Source of the DNA: JAIBJN01 sp963842305
GTDB taxonomy: Bacteria > Actinomycetota > Thermoleophilia > Gaiellales > Gaiellaceae
DNA length: 64,000 bases
Reading direction: 5' to 3'
NCBI GenBank assembly: GCA_963842305.1
Contig: CAWJFW010000003.1
Span: 62,001 to 126,000 of the forward strand
In this document: piece by piece, positions 32,909-41,600 of the stretch
Layout of the letters: every line of letters begins with the position of its first letter
Numbering within the stretch: the first letter of the stretch is position 1
Notes under the pieces: model-generated
Database searches by the model: none
What the model was told of the DNA's origin: nothing
The model's input: the letters and a program-made list of their open reading frames with translations, nothing else
Program-made: the position numbers and the translations under genes

Positions 32909-33658
32909 CTAGTCGGTCTCCGGTGTGTTGGGTGCGCCCCCGATCAGGTCGAGCAGGCGCTTCGTCCTCGCGTTCCAGCGCTTCTCGTGCTTGCGCTGAC
33001 GCGCCTCGGCCCTGAGCTGCCGCCGGCTGCCCGACTTGTAGAAAATCCGCGCCCAGGGCGAGTGCGGCTTCGCGAGCCGCACCGCGGCGACGAAGGAGAC
33101 GAAGGGGACGAACATCGCGAAGAGGCCCGTCACGAGCTTCGCCTTGAGGAGGGTGACGAGCACGAGAAGCATGTGGATCGCCAGGACGACCGTTGCGGTC
33201 ACGTGGGGAATGTCCGTCGTCTTGTCGTCGAACGGGATCACGTGCAACAGCACCAGGACGCCGACGGTCAGCGCGATGATCACCGCGTCGATCGAGGAGC
33301 GGCCCTCGTCCGACCAGTACACGTCCTCGAGGTGAAACACGAGCGCGAACTCGTCCAGGATCATCGCCGCGCCGGCACCGAAGACGGCACAGAGAAGGAG
33401 TTCAAAGAGGTTCTCGATCGGCTCGAAGCCGATGATCAAGACGCCCGAGGTCAGGGAGAGGACGATCCCGACCACGATGTGGTGGAGGTGCACGCCGCCG
33501 ACGCTTCCGCTTCCCCAGCCCCTGATGCGCGCCATCCGCGTGTAGCCGCGGGTGATGACGAAGCAGATGAGGAAGGCGACCAGGGCGACGAAGATCGGCT
33601 CGCGGCCCGCTTCGTAGACGAAGGTTTCGTAGCCGGGGATGAACCGGAAGAGATCCAC
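32909..33658 (-). CDS. Conserved polytopic membrane protein (paralogue of 27007-27753)
   Basis: 249 aa, first gene of the operon that contains two glycosyltransferases and a deacetylase. Conserved with its paralogue: FRFIPGYETFVYEAGREP, TRGYTRMARIRGWG, GGVHLHHIVVGIVL, FGAGAAMILDEFALVFHLED, VYWSDEGRSSIDAVII, and the basic C-terminal tail ending LIGGAP. The His-x-His-His motif sits near the start of a membrane helix. Co-transcription with glycosyltransferases suggests a link to lipid-linked sugar handling. Function unknown. Confidence 0.78.
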   Translation of the reverse strand: MDLFRFIPGYETFVYEAGREPIFVALVAFLICFVITRGYTRMARIRGWGSGSVGGVHLHHIVVGIVLSLTSGVLIIGFEPIENLFELLLCAVFGAGAAMILDEFALVFHLEDVYWSDEGRSSIDAVIIALTVGVLVLLHVIPFDDKTTDIPHVTATVVLAIHMLLVLVTLLKAKLVTGLFAMFVPFVSFVAAVRLAKPHSPWARIFYKSGSRRQLRAEARQRKHEKRWNARTKRLLDLIGGAPNTPETD

Positions 33659-33731
33659 GGGGAAAGTCTGCCAGGCATTCGGCGGTCAATCGGGCCCGGC
33701 GCTAAGGTGGACGGCTCGAGGCACGAGACAC

Positions 33732-34577
33732 ATGGCCGAGCACCCGCTGACACCCGAGGAGCGGGCGGCGCGGCGCGCCCAGCTCCGCCGCCAATATCGT
33801 CGACGCCGACTCACGGCGCTCGTGGTCGTCGTCGCGGGATTGATCGGAGCCGGAGCGCTCCTGGCCGGCTTCGTGTTCGGCGGGGACCCGGTGCGGGCCT
33901 CGCAGCAGCAGGAGCTCGGGACGTCGACGGATTGCGAGCCGACCGGGAATCCTCAGACAGTCAGGCCGTCGTGGCTGACGGCCCGGCGCCAGACCGTGCT
34001 CGTCGACTCGGTCTTGCTCGGGGGGAAACTTGCACTGCGCGACGCCTTCAAGCGCTGGAAGCTTCGCTTCGTCGGCGAGCCGGCCATCATGCTGCCGGCC
34101 ATGGAGGAGCGCATCGCCGGGCGGAATCGCGTGGCAAAGCTCGTCGTGCTCGGCATCGGCTACAACTCGATCTGGGAACGGCGGCGGCGCAACTACTCGA
34201 CGTGGGCCCGGAAGTTCGACTCCGAGGCGAAGGAGCTTCTGTCGACGTTGCGCAAGAAGGGAGCGCGCCAGTTCGTCTGGGTCACCCTCCGCGACGCCCG
34301 GCGTCGGATGATTCCGCATTCGGCGCTGTGGCAGTACGACCGCTACGCGTGGTACTTCCCCTACGTCAACCAGCGCCTCCGCCGCCTGGACGCGATGCGC
34401 GACGACCTGGTGCGCGCGCGCTGGGACGAGATCTCGAACCGGACGGGCATCACCTACGACGCCATCCATCTGAACCCGGTGGGTGCCGAGCTCATGGCGA
34501 AGACGATCCGGACGGCCGTCCTGGAGGAAGGCGAGCGGCAAACGCAGGTCGTGCCCCCGCCAGGGGACTGCGGCTAG
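33732..34577 (+). CDS. Membrane-anchored SGNH-like hydrolase
   Basis: 281 aa with a basic N-terminus, one membrane helix (about 28-49) and an external domain with SGNH features. VLVDSVLLGGK gives Asp92-Ser93 in place of the GDS nucleophile block, LVVLGIGYNSIW is the third-block strand (Tyr in the usual Thr place before Asn), and TYDAIHLNPVGAELMA provides the Asp243/His246 pair. Related proteins remove acyl groups from cell-wall or surface sugars. Divergent from the polysaccharide operon (73 bp), so probably part of the same surface-modification region. Confidence 0.78.
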   Translation: MAEHPLTPEERAARRAQLRRQYRRRRLTALVVVVAGLIGAGALLAGFVFGGDPVRASQQQELGTSTDCEPTGNPQTVRPSWLTARRQTVLVDSVLLGGKLALRDAFKRWKLRFVGEPAIMLPAMEERIAGRNRVAKLVVLGIGYNSIWERRRRNYSTWARKFDSEAKELLSTLRKKGARQFVWVTLRDARRRMIPHSALWQYDRYAWYFPYVNQRLRRLDAMRDDLVRARWDEISNRTGITYDAIHLNPVGAELMAKTIRTAVLEEGERQTQVVPPPGDCG

Positions 34578-34589
34578 CGCCGCGGCACG

Positions 34590-35414
34590 CTAGGACGTCG
34601 GTTGGGCGATCGACCGGAGGTCGCCCTCGGCGAACGGCTGGTCCGTCCGCCCCGTGGCCGCGTAGCGGTAGAGCACCGCGCCGAACGTTGCGGACGCAGC
34701 GCGCCCGACGATGCTCACCACGACTACGAGGACGATCCCGACCACGGCCAGGATCCATCCGGCAACGGCCGCGCTCCCGGCGGCTAGCCCGATACCGAGA
34801 GCCACGAGCAGGATGCCGGGCAGGGAGAGCAGGAAGAAGACCAGGCCGATGCCGATGCTGCCGGTGATCTGCTCACCCCAGCGCTCCCGGAAGAGCGAGG
34901 CGGAGCGCTTCAGCGTGGCGAAGGGCCCGAGACCCTCCGCTGCGATCACCGGAACGGCGAGAAAGGTGACGAGCGCCCACGCAGCGCCGCCGATTCCGGC
35001 GAGGATCGCGCCGGCGAGCCCGCCGCGGCTTCGCAGGAGCATGAACAGGAGGTTGACGACTGCGCCGACGACCGACCAGCTGAGGATCGGCCCGAGCCGG
35101 GTGAATGCGAACCCAATTCCCTCGACGACGGTTGCGTCCTCTCCGTCGAGAACCCGGCCGACCGCGTGCACGACCGCAACGCCGAAGAAGATGGTCACCG
35201 CGTAGCCGAGGTAGAGGCCGAGGCCGAGGAGCACCCAGGCGACCGCTGAGGGCTCGTCCCCTCCGCTGACCACAGCTGCGGCGATCAGGGCGGGCAGCGC
35301 AACCAACGCTGCGAGGACGAGGCCGAGGACGACCAGCGCGACCAGGGCCGGATCGCTGCGAACGACCGTCAGGCTTTCCCTGGCGAGACGCCAGCCGCGA
35401 CTGAGGCGCTCCAT
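34590..35414 (-). CDS. Polytopic membrane protein, DUF6159-like
   Basis: 274 aa, six or more membrane helices (LVALVVLGLVLAALVALPAL, YLGYAVTIFFGVAVVHAVG, ITGSIGIGLVFFLLSLPGIL, GWILAVVGIVLVVVVSIVG). The cytoplasmic start RGWRLARESLTVVRSDP and the end VLYRYAATGRTDQPF are characteristic of a family annotated as uncharacterised membrane proteins in actinobacteria. Function unknown. Divergent from the two-component system by 47 bp. Confidence 0.78.
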   Translation of the reverse strand: MERLSRGWRLARESLTVVRSDPALVALVVLGLVLAALVALPALIAAAVVSGGDEPSAVAWVLLGLGLYLGYAVTIFFGVAVVHAVGRVLDGEDATVVEGIGFAFTRLGPILSWSVVGAVVNLLFMLLRSRGGLAGAILAGIGGAAWALVTFLAVPVIAAEGLGPFATLKRSASLFRERWGEQITGSIGIGLVFFLLSLPGILLVALGIGLAAGSAAVAGWILAVVGIVLVVVVSIVGRAASATFGAVLYRYAATGRTDQPFAEGDLRSIAQPTS

Positions 35415-35461
35415 TGCCCGAGTGTACTGGCGCGGCTGTTGTCGCCTACGCTTTCGAGCGG

Positions 35462-36151
35462 ATGACCAAGCGAACGATCCTGCTGATCGAGGACGAGGAG
35501 GCGATCTCCGAGCCGCTGGCCGCCGCGCTCTCGCGCGAAGGCTTCGACACCGTGGTGGCCGGAACGGCGGAAAGCGGGCTCGAGCTCTTCGACAAGCGGG
35601 CTCCCGACCTTGTGCTCCTCGACGTGATGCTTCCAGACGGCGACGGCCGCGATGTCCTGCGGCGCATCCGGGAGACGTCCCGCACGCCGGTGGTCATGCT
35701 CACCGCCCGGGGCGAGGAGATGGACCGCGTGCTCGGACTCGAGCTGGGCGCGGACGACTACGTGACGAAGCCGTTCAGCGCCGCCGAGCTCGCGGCTCGC
35801 GTCCGGGCCGTCCTGCGCCGGACCGGCGAGACCGCAGCGCCGAGCGAGGCCCTCCTCGAAGCCGGCGAGGTCCGCATGGATCTCGACACGCACGAGGCGA
35901 CCCTCGCAGGCGAGCCGCTCGAGCTGACGGTGAAGGAGTTCGACCTGCTGCGCGTCCTGCTCGAACACGCGGGCAAGCTCGTCAAGCGGAACGACCTCGT
36001 GCACGAGGTGTGGGATCCCGCCTGGTTCGGCTCGACGAAGACGCTCGACGTGCACATCAGCGCGCTGAGGAAGAAGCTGGGCGACGACCCGGCCGCGCCC
36101 CGCTACATCCACACGGTGCGTGGGGTCGGCTTCCGTTTCGAAGCGCCGTGA
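35462..36151 (+). CDS. OmpR-family response regulator
   Basis: 229 aa. Receiver with ILLIEDEEA, phospho-acceptor Asp54 (LVLLDVMLPDGDG), Thr in VVMLTARG and Lys in DYVTKPF; winged-helix DNA-binding domain with LTVKEFDLLRVLLEHAGKLV and the recognition part TLDVHISALRKKLG. Start chosen at ATG 35462, where homology begins. Its TGA overlaps the GTG of the kinase. With no other target nearby, the two secreted Asp/His-rich protein genes downstream are the best candidates for regulation. Confidence 0.95.
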   Translation: MTKRTILLIEDEEAISEPLAAALSREGFDTVVAGTAESGLELFDKRAPDLVLLDVMLPDGDGRDVLRRIRETSRTPVVMLTARGEEMDRVLGLELGADDYVTKPFSAAELAARVRAVLRRTGETAAPSEALLEAGEVRMDLDTHEATLAGEPLELTVKEFDLLRVLLEHAGKLVKRNDLVHEVWDPAWFGSTKTLDVHISALRKKLGDDPAAPRYIHTVRGVGFRFEAP

Positions 36152-37554
36152 CGTTTCGCGCCCGCCTCGTGCTCGCGGCGGCCTACCTGCTCGCCGCGGT
36201 CGTCGTCGCCCTGGCCGTGCCGCTTGCGCTGAGCGTCGACCGCCGGGCGACTTCCGAGCTGGAGTCCGACGTCGTCGCGGATTCCGCCTTCCTGTCGGGA
36301 CGAATCGCCGACCTCGTCCGCCTGGAGGCGACGAACCAGCTCGGCCTTGTCATCGACGAGGCGACGGTTGGCGACGACGCCCGCACCGTCGTCGTCGACA
36401 ACGACGGACTCGTCCTGGCCGACTCGGCGAGCACGGCGGCGACCGGCGAGGCGTTCGCCACCGAGGAACGCCCCGAGTTCCAGGCGGCGCTCGACGGCCG
36501 GGTTGACGTCCGCGAGCGCCACAGCGACACGCTGGGCGAAGACCTGCTGCTCGTGACGACCCCGGTCACCGACCGCGGCGACGTGATCGGCGCGCTCCGT
36601 GTCTCGGCACCGCTGGGCGAGGTGGACGCGAGCGTCCGCTCGCGCTGGCTCGCGCTCGGACTGATCGGCGTGGCGGTCGTCGGAGCGGGGCTGGTCCTCG
36701 CCTGGATCCTCGCCGGCTCGCTGGCGCGCCCGGTGGAAAAGCTCCGCGCTGCGGCAGGCCGGCTCGGCCGCGGCGACCTCGACGCGCGGGTCGAGCCCGA
36801 GGGGCCTCGGGAGATCGACGAGCTCGGCCGGTCGTTCAACCGGATGGCCGGCGAGCTCTCCGCCAACCTGGCATCGCAGCGGGACTTCGTCGCCAACGCT
36901 TCCCATCAGCTCCGTACGCCTCTGACGGGGATCAAGCTCCGCCTCGAGGCCATCCGGGCCGAAGGAGGCACCGCGGCCGAGCAGGCTGCCAAGGCGGAGG
37001 CGGAGCTCGACCGGCTGAACGCCCTCGTCGACGACCTCCTCGGGCTTGCGCGCGCGGCAGCCGACCGCACCCCCGGCGAGTGTGTCGAGCTCGGTGAGGC
37101 GGTACGCGCGGCGGGAAGGCGGTGGACGGATCCGGCTGTCGAGGCGGGCCACGAGCTCTCCGTGAAGGACGGCGCCGGGGGAGCCGTCTGGGCTGCCCCC
37201 GTCGACGTCGCCCACATCCTCGACAATCTGCTCGAGAACGCGATCCGGTACTCGCCCCGCGGGGCACAGATTCGAGTCGAGCTCGACCAGGACGGCGACA
37301 GGCCTGGGTTCGTTGTCGCGGATACGGGCCCCGGCATTCCCTCGGAGGAACGGGCCCACGTCTTCGAGCGCTTCTACCGCGGCACGGAGGGTCGCGGCGC
37401 GGGACCCGGCACGGGGCTCGGGCTCGCGATCGTCGCTGAGCTCGCCGACCGCTGGGACGGACGGGTCGAGCTGCTCGACGGGCCGGGCACACGCGTTCGG
37501 GCGACCTTTCCGGCCGTCCCTGCCGACTCCTCACCGCCGGCTAACCATTCCTGA
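36148..37554 (+). CDS. Sensor histidine kinase
   Basis: 468 aa, GTG start. Two membrane helices (about 5-28 and 170-192) enclose a 140-residue external sensor with a dCache/PAS-like GRIADLVRLEATNQL...VDNDGLVLADS segment. Then a HAMP domain (RPVEKLRAAAGRLGRGDLDA), HisKA with FVANASHQLRTPLTG (His253), and a HATPase with ILDNLLENAIRYSPRG (N box), VADTGPGIPSEERAHVFERF and GTGLGLAIV (G boxes). Canonical, nothing missing. It phosphorylates the OmpR-type partner before it (4-bp overlap). The stimulus is unknown. Confidence 0.95.
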   Translation: MTFRARLVLAAAYLLAAVVVALAVPLALSVDRRATSELESDVVADSAFLSGRIADLVRLEATNQLGLVIDEATVGDDARTVVVDNDGLVLADSASTAATGEAFATEERPEFQAALDGRVDVRERHSDTLGEDLLLVTTPVTDRGDVIGALRVSAPLGEVDASVRSRWLALGLIGVAVVGAGLVLAWILAGSLARPVEKLRAAAGRLGRGDLDARVEPEGPREIDELGRSFNRMAGELSANLASQRDFVANASHQLRTPLTGIKLRLEAIRAEGGTAAEQAAKAEAELDRLNALVDDLLGLARAAADRTPGECVELGEAVRAAGRRWTDPAVEAGHELSVKDGAGGAVWAAPVDVAHILDNLLENAIRYSPRGAQIRVELDQDGDRPGFVVADTGPGIPSEERAHVFERFYRGTEGRGAGPGTGLGLAIVAELADRWDGRVELLDGPGTRVRATFPAVPADSSPPANHS

Positions 37555-37580
37555 AGACGCGCCTTGGTAACTTCGAGACC

Positions 37581-37961
37581 ATGAGTCGAGCACGGGCGCT
37601 CATCCTCGCCCTCGTCGGCCTCGCGCTGCCAGTCGGCCTCGCGCTCGGGGTCTACGTCGCGTCGGCCGGTTCCTTGACGGCTGTGCCCTCGGTGGTCCAG
37701 CCTCCGTTGACGCTTGCCCGGGCTGCGACAAGGCAGACGACGTCGGCGACGTCCGGAGCCACCACGACCGAGGCGGACGGTGACGATCTGCCCGGCAAGT
37801 GCCGGGACCCGGAGCACCAGCTCGATCCCGACTGCGACCCGCGCTCCGCCGAGGAGGACGGCGACTCGAGCGGCCACGGCTCGGGCGACGACGACTCGAG
37901 CGGCCACGGCTCCGGCGGGAGCGACGACTCGAGCGGCCACGGCTCGGGCGACGACGACTGA
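37581..37961 (+). CDS. Small secreted Asp/Ser/Gly/His-repeat protein with a C-x3-EH-x2-DP-x-C motif
   Basis: 126 aa. A signal peptide or anchor (residues 1-30), a Thr/Ala-rich linker (TRQTTSATSGATTTEADG), a 12-residue Cys motif C-x3-E-H-x2-D-P-x-C (Cys74 to Cys85), and a tail of three DDSSGHGSG-type repeats. The same Cys motif occurs in the next gene. Asp and His clusters suggest metal binding outside the cell. It begins 26 bp after the histidine kinase, same strand, so it is probably part of that operon or its regulon. Not a family I know. Confidence 0.72.
   Translation: MSRARALILALVGLALPVGLALGVYVASAGSLTAVPSVVQPPLTLARAATRQTTSATSGATTTEADGDDLPGKCRDPEHQLDPDCDPRSAEEDGDSSGHGSGDDDSSGHGSGGSDDSSGHGSGDDD
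37863..37957 (+). repeat. Three tandem copies of a 20-bp coding repeat
   Basis: GACTCGAGCGGCCACGGCTC recurs exactly at 37863, 37893 and 37926 (spacing 30 and 33 bp) and encodes the DSSGHGS repeats. Slippage here would change the number of His-containing units. Confidence 0.9.
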
Positions 37962-38077
37962 TCTTCCGGTTCTTTACCGTCGCCCTGGAGAGTCTTCACT
38001 CCACCGGGGAGCGCGCTTTTCCCGGCCCTTCCTAGCCTCGAAGGAGCAGCTACTGCTCACCGAGCAAGGAGGGTTCC

Positions 38078-38566
38078 ATGTCCACTTTCATGAAGATCAT
38101 GCTCGTCCCGGCGCTCATCGTCGCCTTCAGCGTCGGTGTCGCGATCGCGGCAAGCGGGGGTGACTCGAGCAGCCCGCTCGCCCAGGTGGCCCCGACGACG
38201 TCGACAATCGACACGACGACAACGACGACGACCGACGAGGCCGAAGACATCAGCGGCCCGTGCGACGAGGCCGAGCACGCCGCCGACCCGCGCTGCACCG
38301 GCGTCGACGACGACCGCGACGACGACAACTCGGGCCCGGGTCGGAGCGGCGACGATCAGGGTGACGACGACCAGGTCGACGACAACTCGGGCCCCGGCTC
38401 GCAGAGCTCCGGCTCCGGGAGCGCCGGCGAGGATGACGACGACCACGGCGGCCGCGGAGACGATGATGGGGACGCCGGCGACGACCACGGCGGCCATGGC
38501 GGCCCTGGCGACGACGGCCATGACGGCGGCGATGACCACGGCGGCCACGGAGACGACGACCGGTAG
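38078..38566 (+). CDS. Secreted Asp/Gly/His-rich protein with a C-x3-EH-x2-DP-x-C motif
   Basis: 162 aa. Signal peptide (MKIMLVPALIVAFSVGVAIAA), Thr-rich linker (TTSTIDTTTTTTTDEAED), the Cys motif (PCDEAEHAADPRC, Cys62 to Cys73) identical in spacing to the preceding protein, then a very acidic Gly/His tail (DDHGG, GDDHGGHGG, DGGDDHGGHG). Strong ribosome-binding site (AAGGAGGG, 5 nt). The tail looks like a chelator of Zn, Cu or Ca ions. Separate from the previous gene by 116 bp, so perhaps its own promoter. No family recognised. Confidence 0.75.
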   Translation: MSTFMKIMLVPALIVAFSVGVAIAASGGDSSSPLAQVAPTTSTIDTTTTTTTDEAEDISGPCDEAEHAADPRCTGVDDDRDDDNSGPGRSGDDQGDDDQVDDNSGPGSQSSGSGSAGEDDDDHGGRGDDDGDAGDDHGGHGGPGDDGHDGGDDHGGHGDDDR

Positions 38567-38586
38567 AAGCTCCGGGCAGGGGCTCT

Positions 38587-38616
38587 GGGCGGGGCGGCCG
38601 AGCGGCTGCCCCGCCC
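38587..38616 (+). terminator. Hairpin after the Asp/His-rich protein gene
   Basis: GGGCGGGGC ... GCCCCGCCC, 9-bp stem with a 12-nt partly paired loop, followed by CTCGTT. Likely terminator. Confidence 0.65.
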
Positions 38617-38691
38617 CTCGTTCGTCAGCGGCAGAGCGCCCTTCGGCTCGACAGACCAGGATGGCTCGGACAGACTGTCGAATGAGACCTG

Positions 38692-41600
38692 ATGAGCTCG
38701 AAGCCCGACGAGGCGAAGACCGCTCTTATTCAGAAGACGGTCGAGCACGCACGCGCGAAGCTCCCCGCCGAGCAGGCGGCGCGCCTCGAGGCCTTCCTCC
38801 GCATCTACTACGGCTCGGTCGCCGCGGATGACCTGCTGGAGCGCGACGTCGGCGATCTGTACGGCGCGGCGCTCGGGCACTTGAACTTCGGCTCACGACG
38901 CACCTCCGGCACGCCGAAGGTGCGCGTCTACACCCCGCAGCTCGAAGAGCACGGCTGGACCTCGACCCACACCGTCGTCGAGATCGTCAACGACGACATG
39001 CCCTTCCTAGTCGACTCGGTGAGCATGGAGCTCAACCGGCTCGGGAGCGGCGTCCACCTCATCATCCATCCGGTCGTCCGCGTCCGGCGGGACGCGGAGG
39101 GACGCCTGCTCGACGTCCTGCCGCACGATGCGGACGCCCCGGACTGCGAGCTCGAGTCCTTCATTCACGCGGAGATCGTGCGTGAGAGCGACCCGGCGCA
39201 CCTGGAGCAGGTTCGCACCGGGCTCGAGCACGTCCTGGCCGACGTCCGTGCGGCGGTCGAGGACTGGCCGGCGATGGGCGCGCGCGGGCGCGACGTCGTC
39301 GGCGACCTCGTCGAGCACCCACCTCCGGTCGAGGCCGAGGAGCTGGCCGAGACCACGGCGCTCCTCGAGTGGATCCTCGACCACCACTTCACCTTCCTCG
39401 GCTACCACGAATACGAGCTCGTACAGGTCGACGGCGAGAACGCGCTCAAGCGCGTTCCGGGAACGGGGCTCGGGATCCTCCGTGACAGCGACCCGGACGC
39501 AGGGGTCGTGAAGCTCGGCCCCCGGGCGGAGGGGCTCGCGCGCGAGAAGAACGTGCTCGTTCTCACCAAGGCGAACTCGCGCGCGACGGTGCACCGGCCC
39601 TCGTACCTCGACTACATCGGCGTGAAGCGATTCGACGAGTCCGGCGATGTCATCGGGGAGCGCCGCTTCCTCGGCCTCTACACCTCGACGGCGTACAGCG
39701 CCAGGCCCGACGAGATCCCGCTTCTCCGCCGCAAGGTCCGGAAGGTGCGCGAGCGCTCGGGCTTGCCACCCGGAAGCCATGCGGACAAGGCGCTCGTCGA
39801 GATCCTCGAGACCTATCCGCGCGATGAGCTCTTCCAGATCTCGGACGACGAGTTGTTCGAGATCGCCATGGGAATCCTCCACCTCGGCGAGCGCCAGCGC
39901 GTGCGGCTCTTCGTCCGGCGAGACAAGTTCGGCAGGTTCCTGTCCTGCCTGGTCTTCGTGCCGCGCGACCGCTTCAACACGCAGGTCCGAGAGGAGATCC
40001 AGGAGATTCTCCAAGACACGTTCAACGGCGAGAGCGTCGACTACAACATCCGCCTGTCGGAGTCGGTGCTCGCACGGCTCCACTACGTGATCCACACGCG
40101 CCCCGGGGCGGCGCTGCCCGACTACGACGTGGGCGAGATCGAGGAACAGCTCGTGGAGGTCACCCGCTCCTGGGTCGACGACCTCTTCGTTGCACTCGTC
40201 GAGCAGCTCGGGGAGGAACAGGGCACCGAGCTCTTCGCGTCCTACCGGGACGCATTCCCGCCGGGCTACCGCGCCGACTTCACGCCGCCGGCGGCGGTTC
40301 TCGACATCCAGCGCATGGAGCGCCTCGACCCGGCCGGCGACCTCGAGATGAGCCTGTATCGCCCGCTCGAGGCCGACGACGACTTCTTCGTCCTGAAGCT
40401 CCTCCGCTCCGGGCAGCCGATCCTGCTCTCCGACGTGCTCCCCCTGCTCGAGGACCTGGGCGTCAAGGTCTACGACGAGCGACCGTACGAGATCGACCGG
40501 GCAGGGCCGATCGACGCCTGGATCTACGACTTCGGGCTCACGAGCGAGGACGGGCCGATCGACCTGGATGCGGTAGGAGACGGGTTCAAGGACGCCTTTG
40601 GCCAGGCCTGGCGCGGTGAGATCGAGGTGGACGGCTTCAACCGGCTCGTGCTCCGCGCCGGGTTGACGTGGCGCGAGGTCGCCGTGCTGCGAGCCCTGGC
40701 CAGATACATGCGCCAGACGGGCACCACCTTCAGCCAGAGATACATGGAAGAGACGCTCGGCGCTCACGCGGGAATCGTGCGCAAGCTCGTCGAGCTCTTC
40801 CGGGCCCGCTTCGACCCGCAGCACGGCGACGAGCGCGCGGCCGACGCCGATGCCCTCGGCGACCTGATCGAGAAGGAGATCGACGCCGTACCGAGCCTCG
40901 ACGAGGATCGCATCCTGCGCGGCTTCCTTCGGCTCATCCAGGCGACCCTCCGCACGAACTACTTTCAGGTCGACGCGGACGGCCGGCCGAAGTCCTACCT
41001 CTCCTTCAAGCTCGACCCGGCGCTCGTACCGGATCTGCCGCTCCCCAAGCCGGAGTACGAGATCTGGGTCTACTCGCCGCGGACCGAGGGCGTGCACCTG
41101 CGCGGTGGCAAGGTGGCGCGTGGCGGCATCCGCTGGTCGGATCGGCGCGAGGATTTCCGCACGGAGGTGCTCGGCCTGATGAAGGCCCAGATGGTCAAGA
41201 ACGCAGTGATCGTCCCGGTCGGCGCCAAAGGAGGGTTCGTCGTCAAGCGCCCGCCGGCCGACCGCGAGGGCCTGCGCAAGGAGTGCGTCGGGTGCTACAC
41301 GACGCTGATGCGCGGGCTCCTCGACCTCACCGACAACATCGTGGGCGGGGAGACGGTGCCGCCGCCGAACGTCGTCCGCTACGACGACGACGACCCCTAC
41401 CTCGTCGTTGCGGCCGACAAGGGAACCGCCACGTTCTCGGACGTCGCGAACCGGATTGCGGGCGAGTACGGCTTCTGGCTGGGTGACGCGTTCGCCTCGG
41501 GCGGGTCCGCGGGCTACGACCACAAGGCGATGGCGATCACTGCGCGCGGGGCCTGGGAGTCCGTGAAGCGCCACTTCCGGGAGCTCGGCGTCGACGTGCA

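Noticed and set aside
31658..34867. A 1069-codon + strand open frame
   Set aside because: It runs antisense to three minus-strand genes and then out of frame through the SGNH-like gene; its composition is Arg/Pro-rich and no domain is recognisable.
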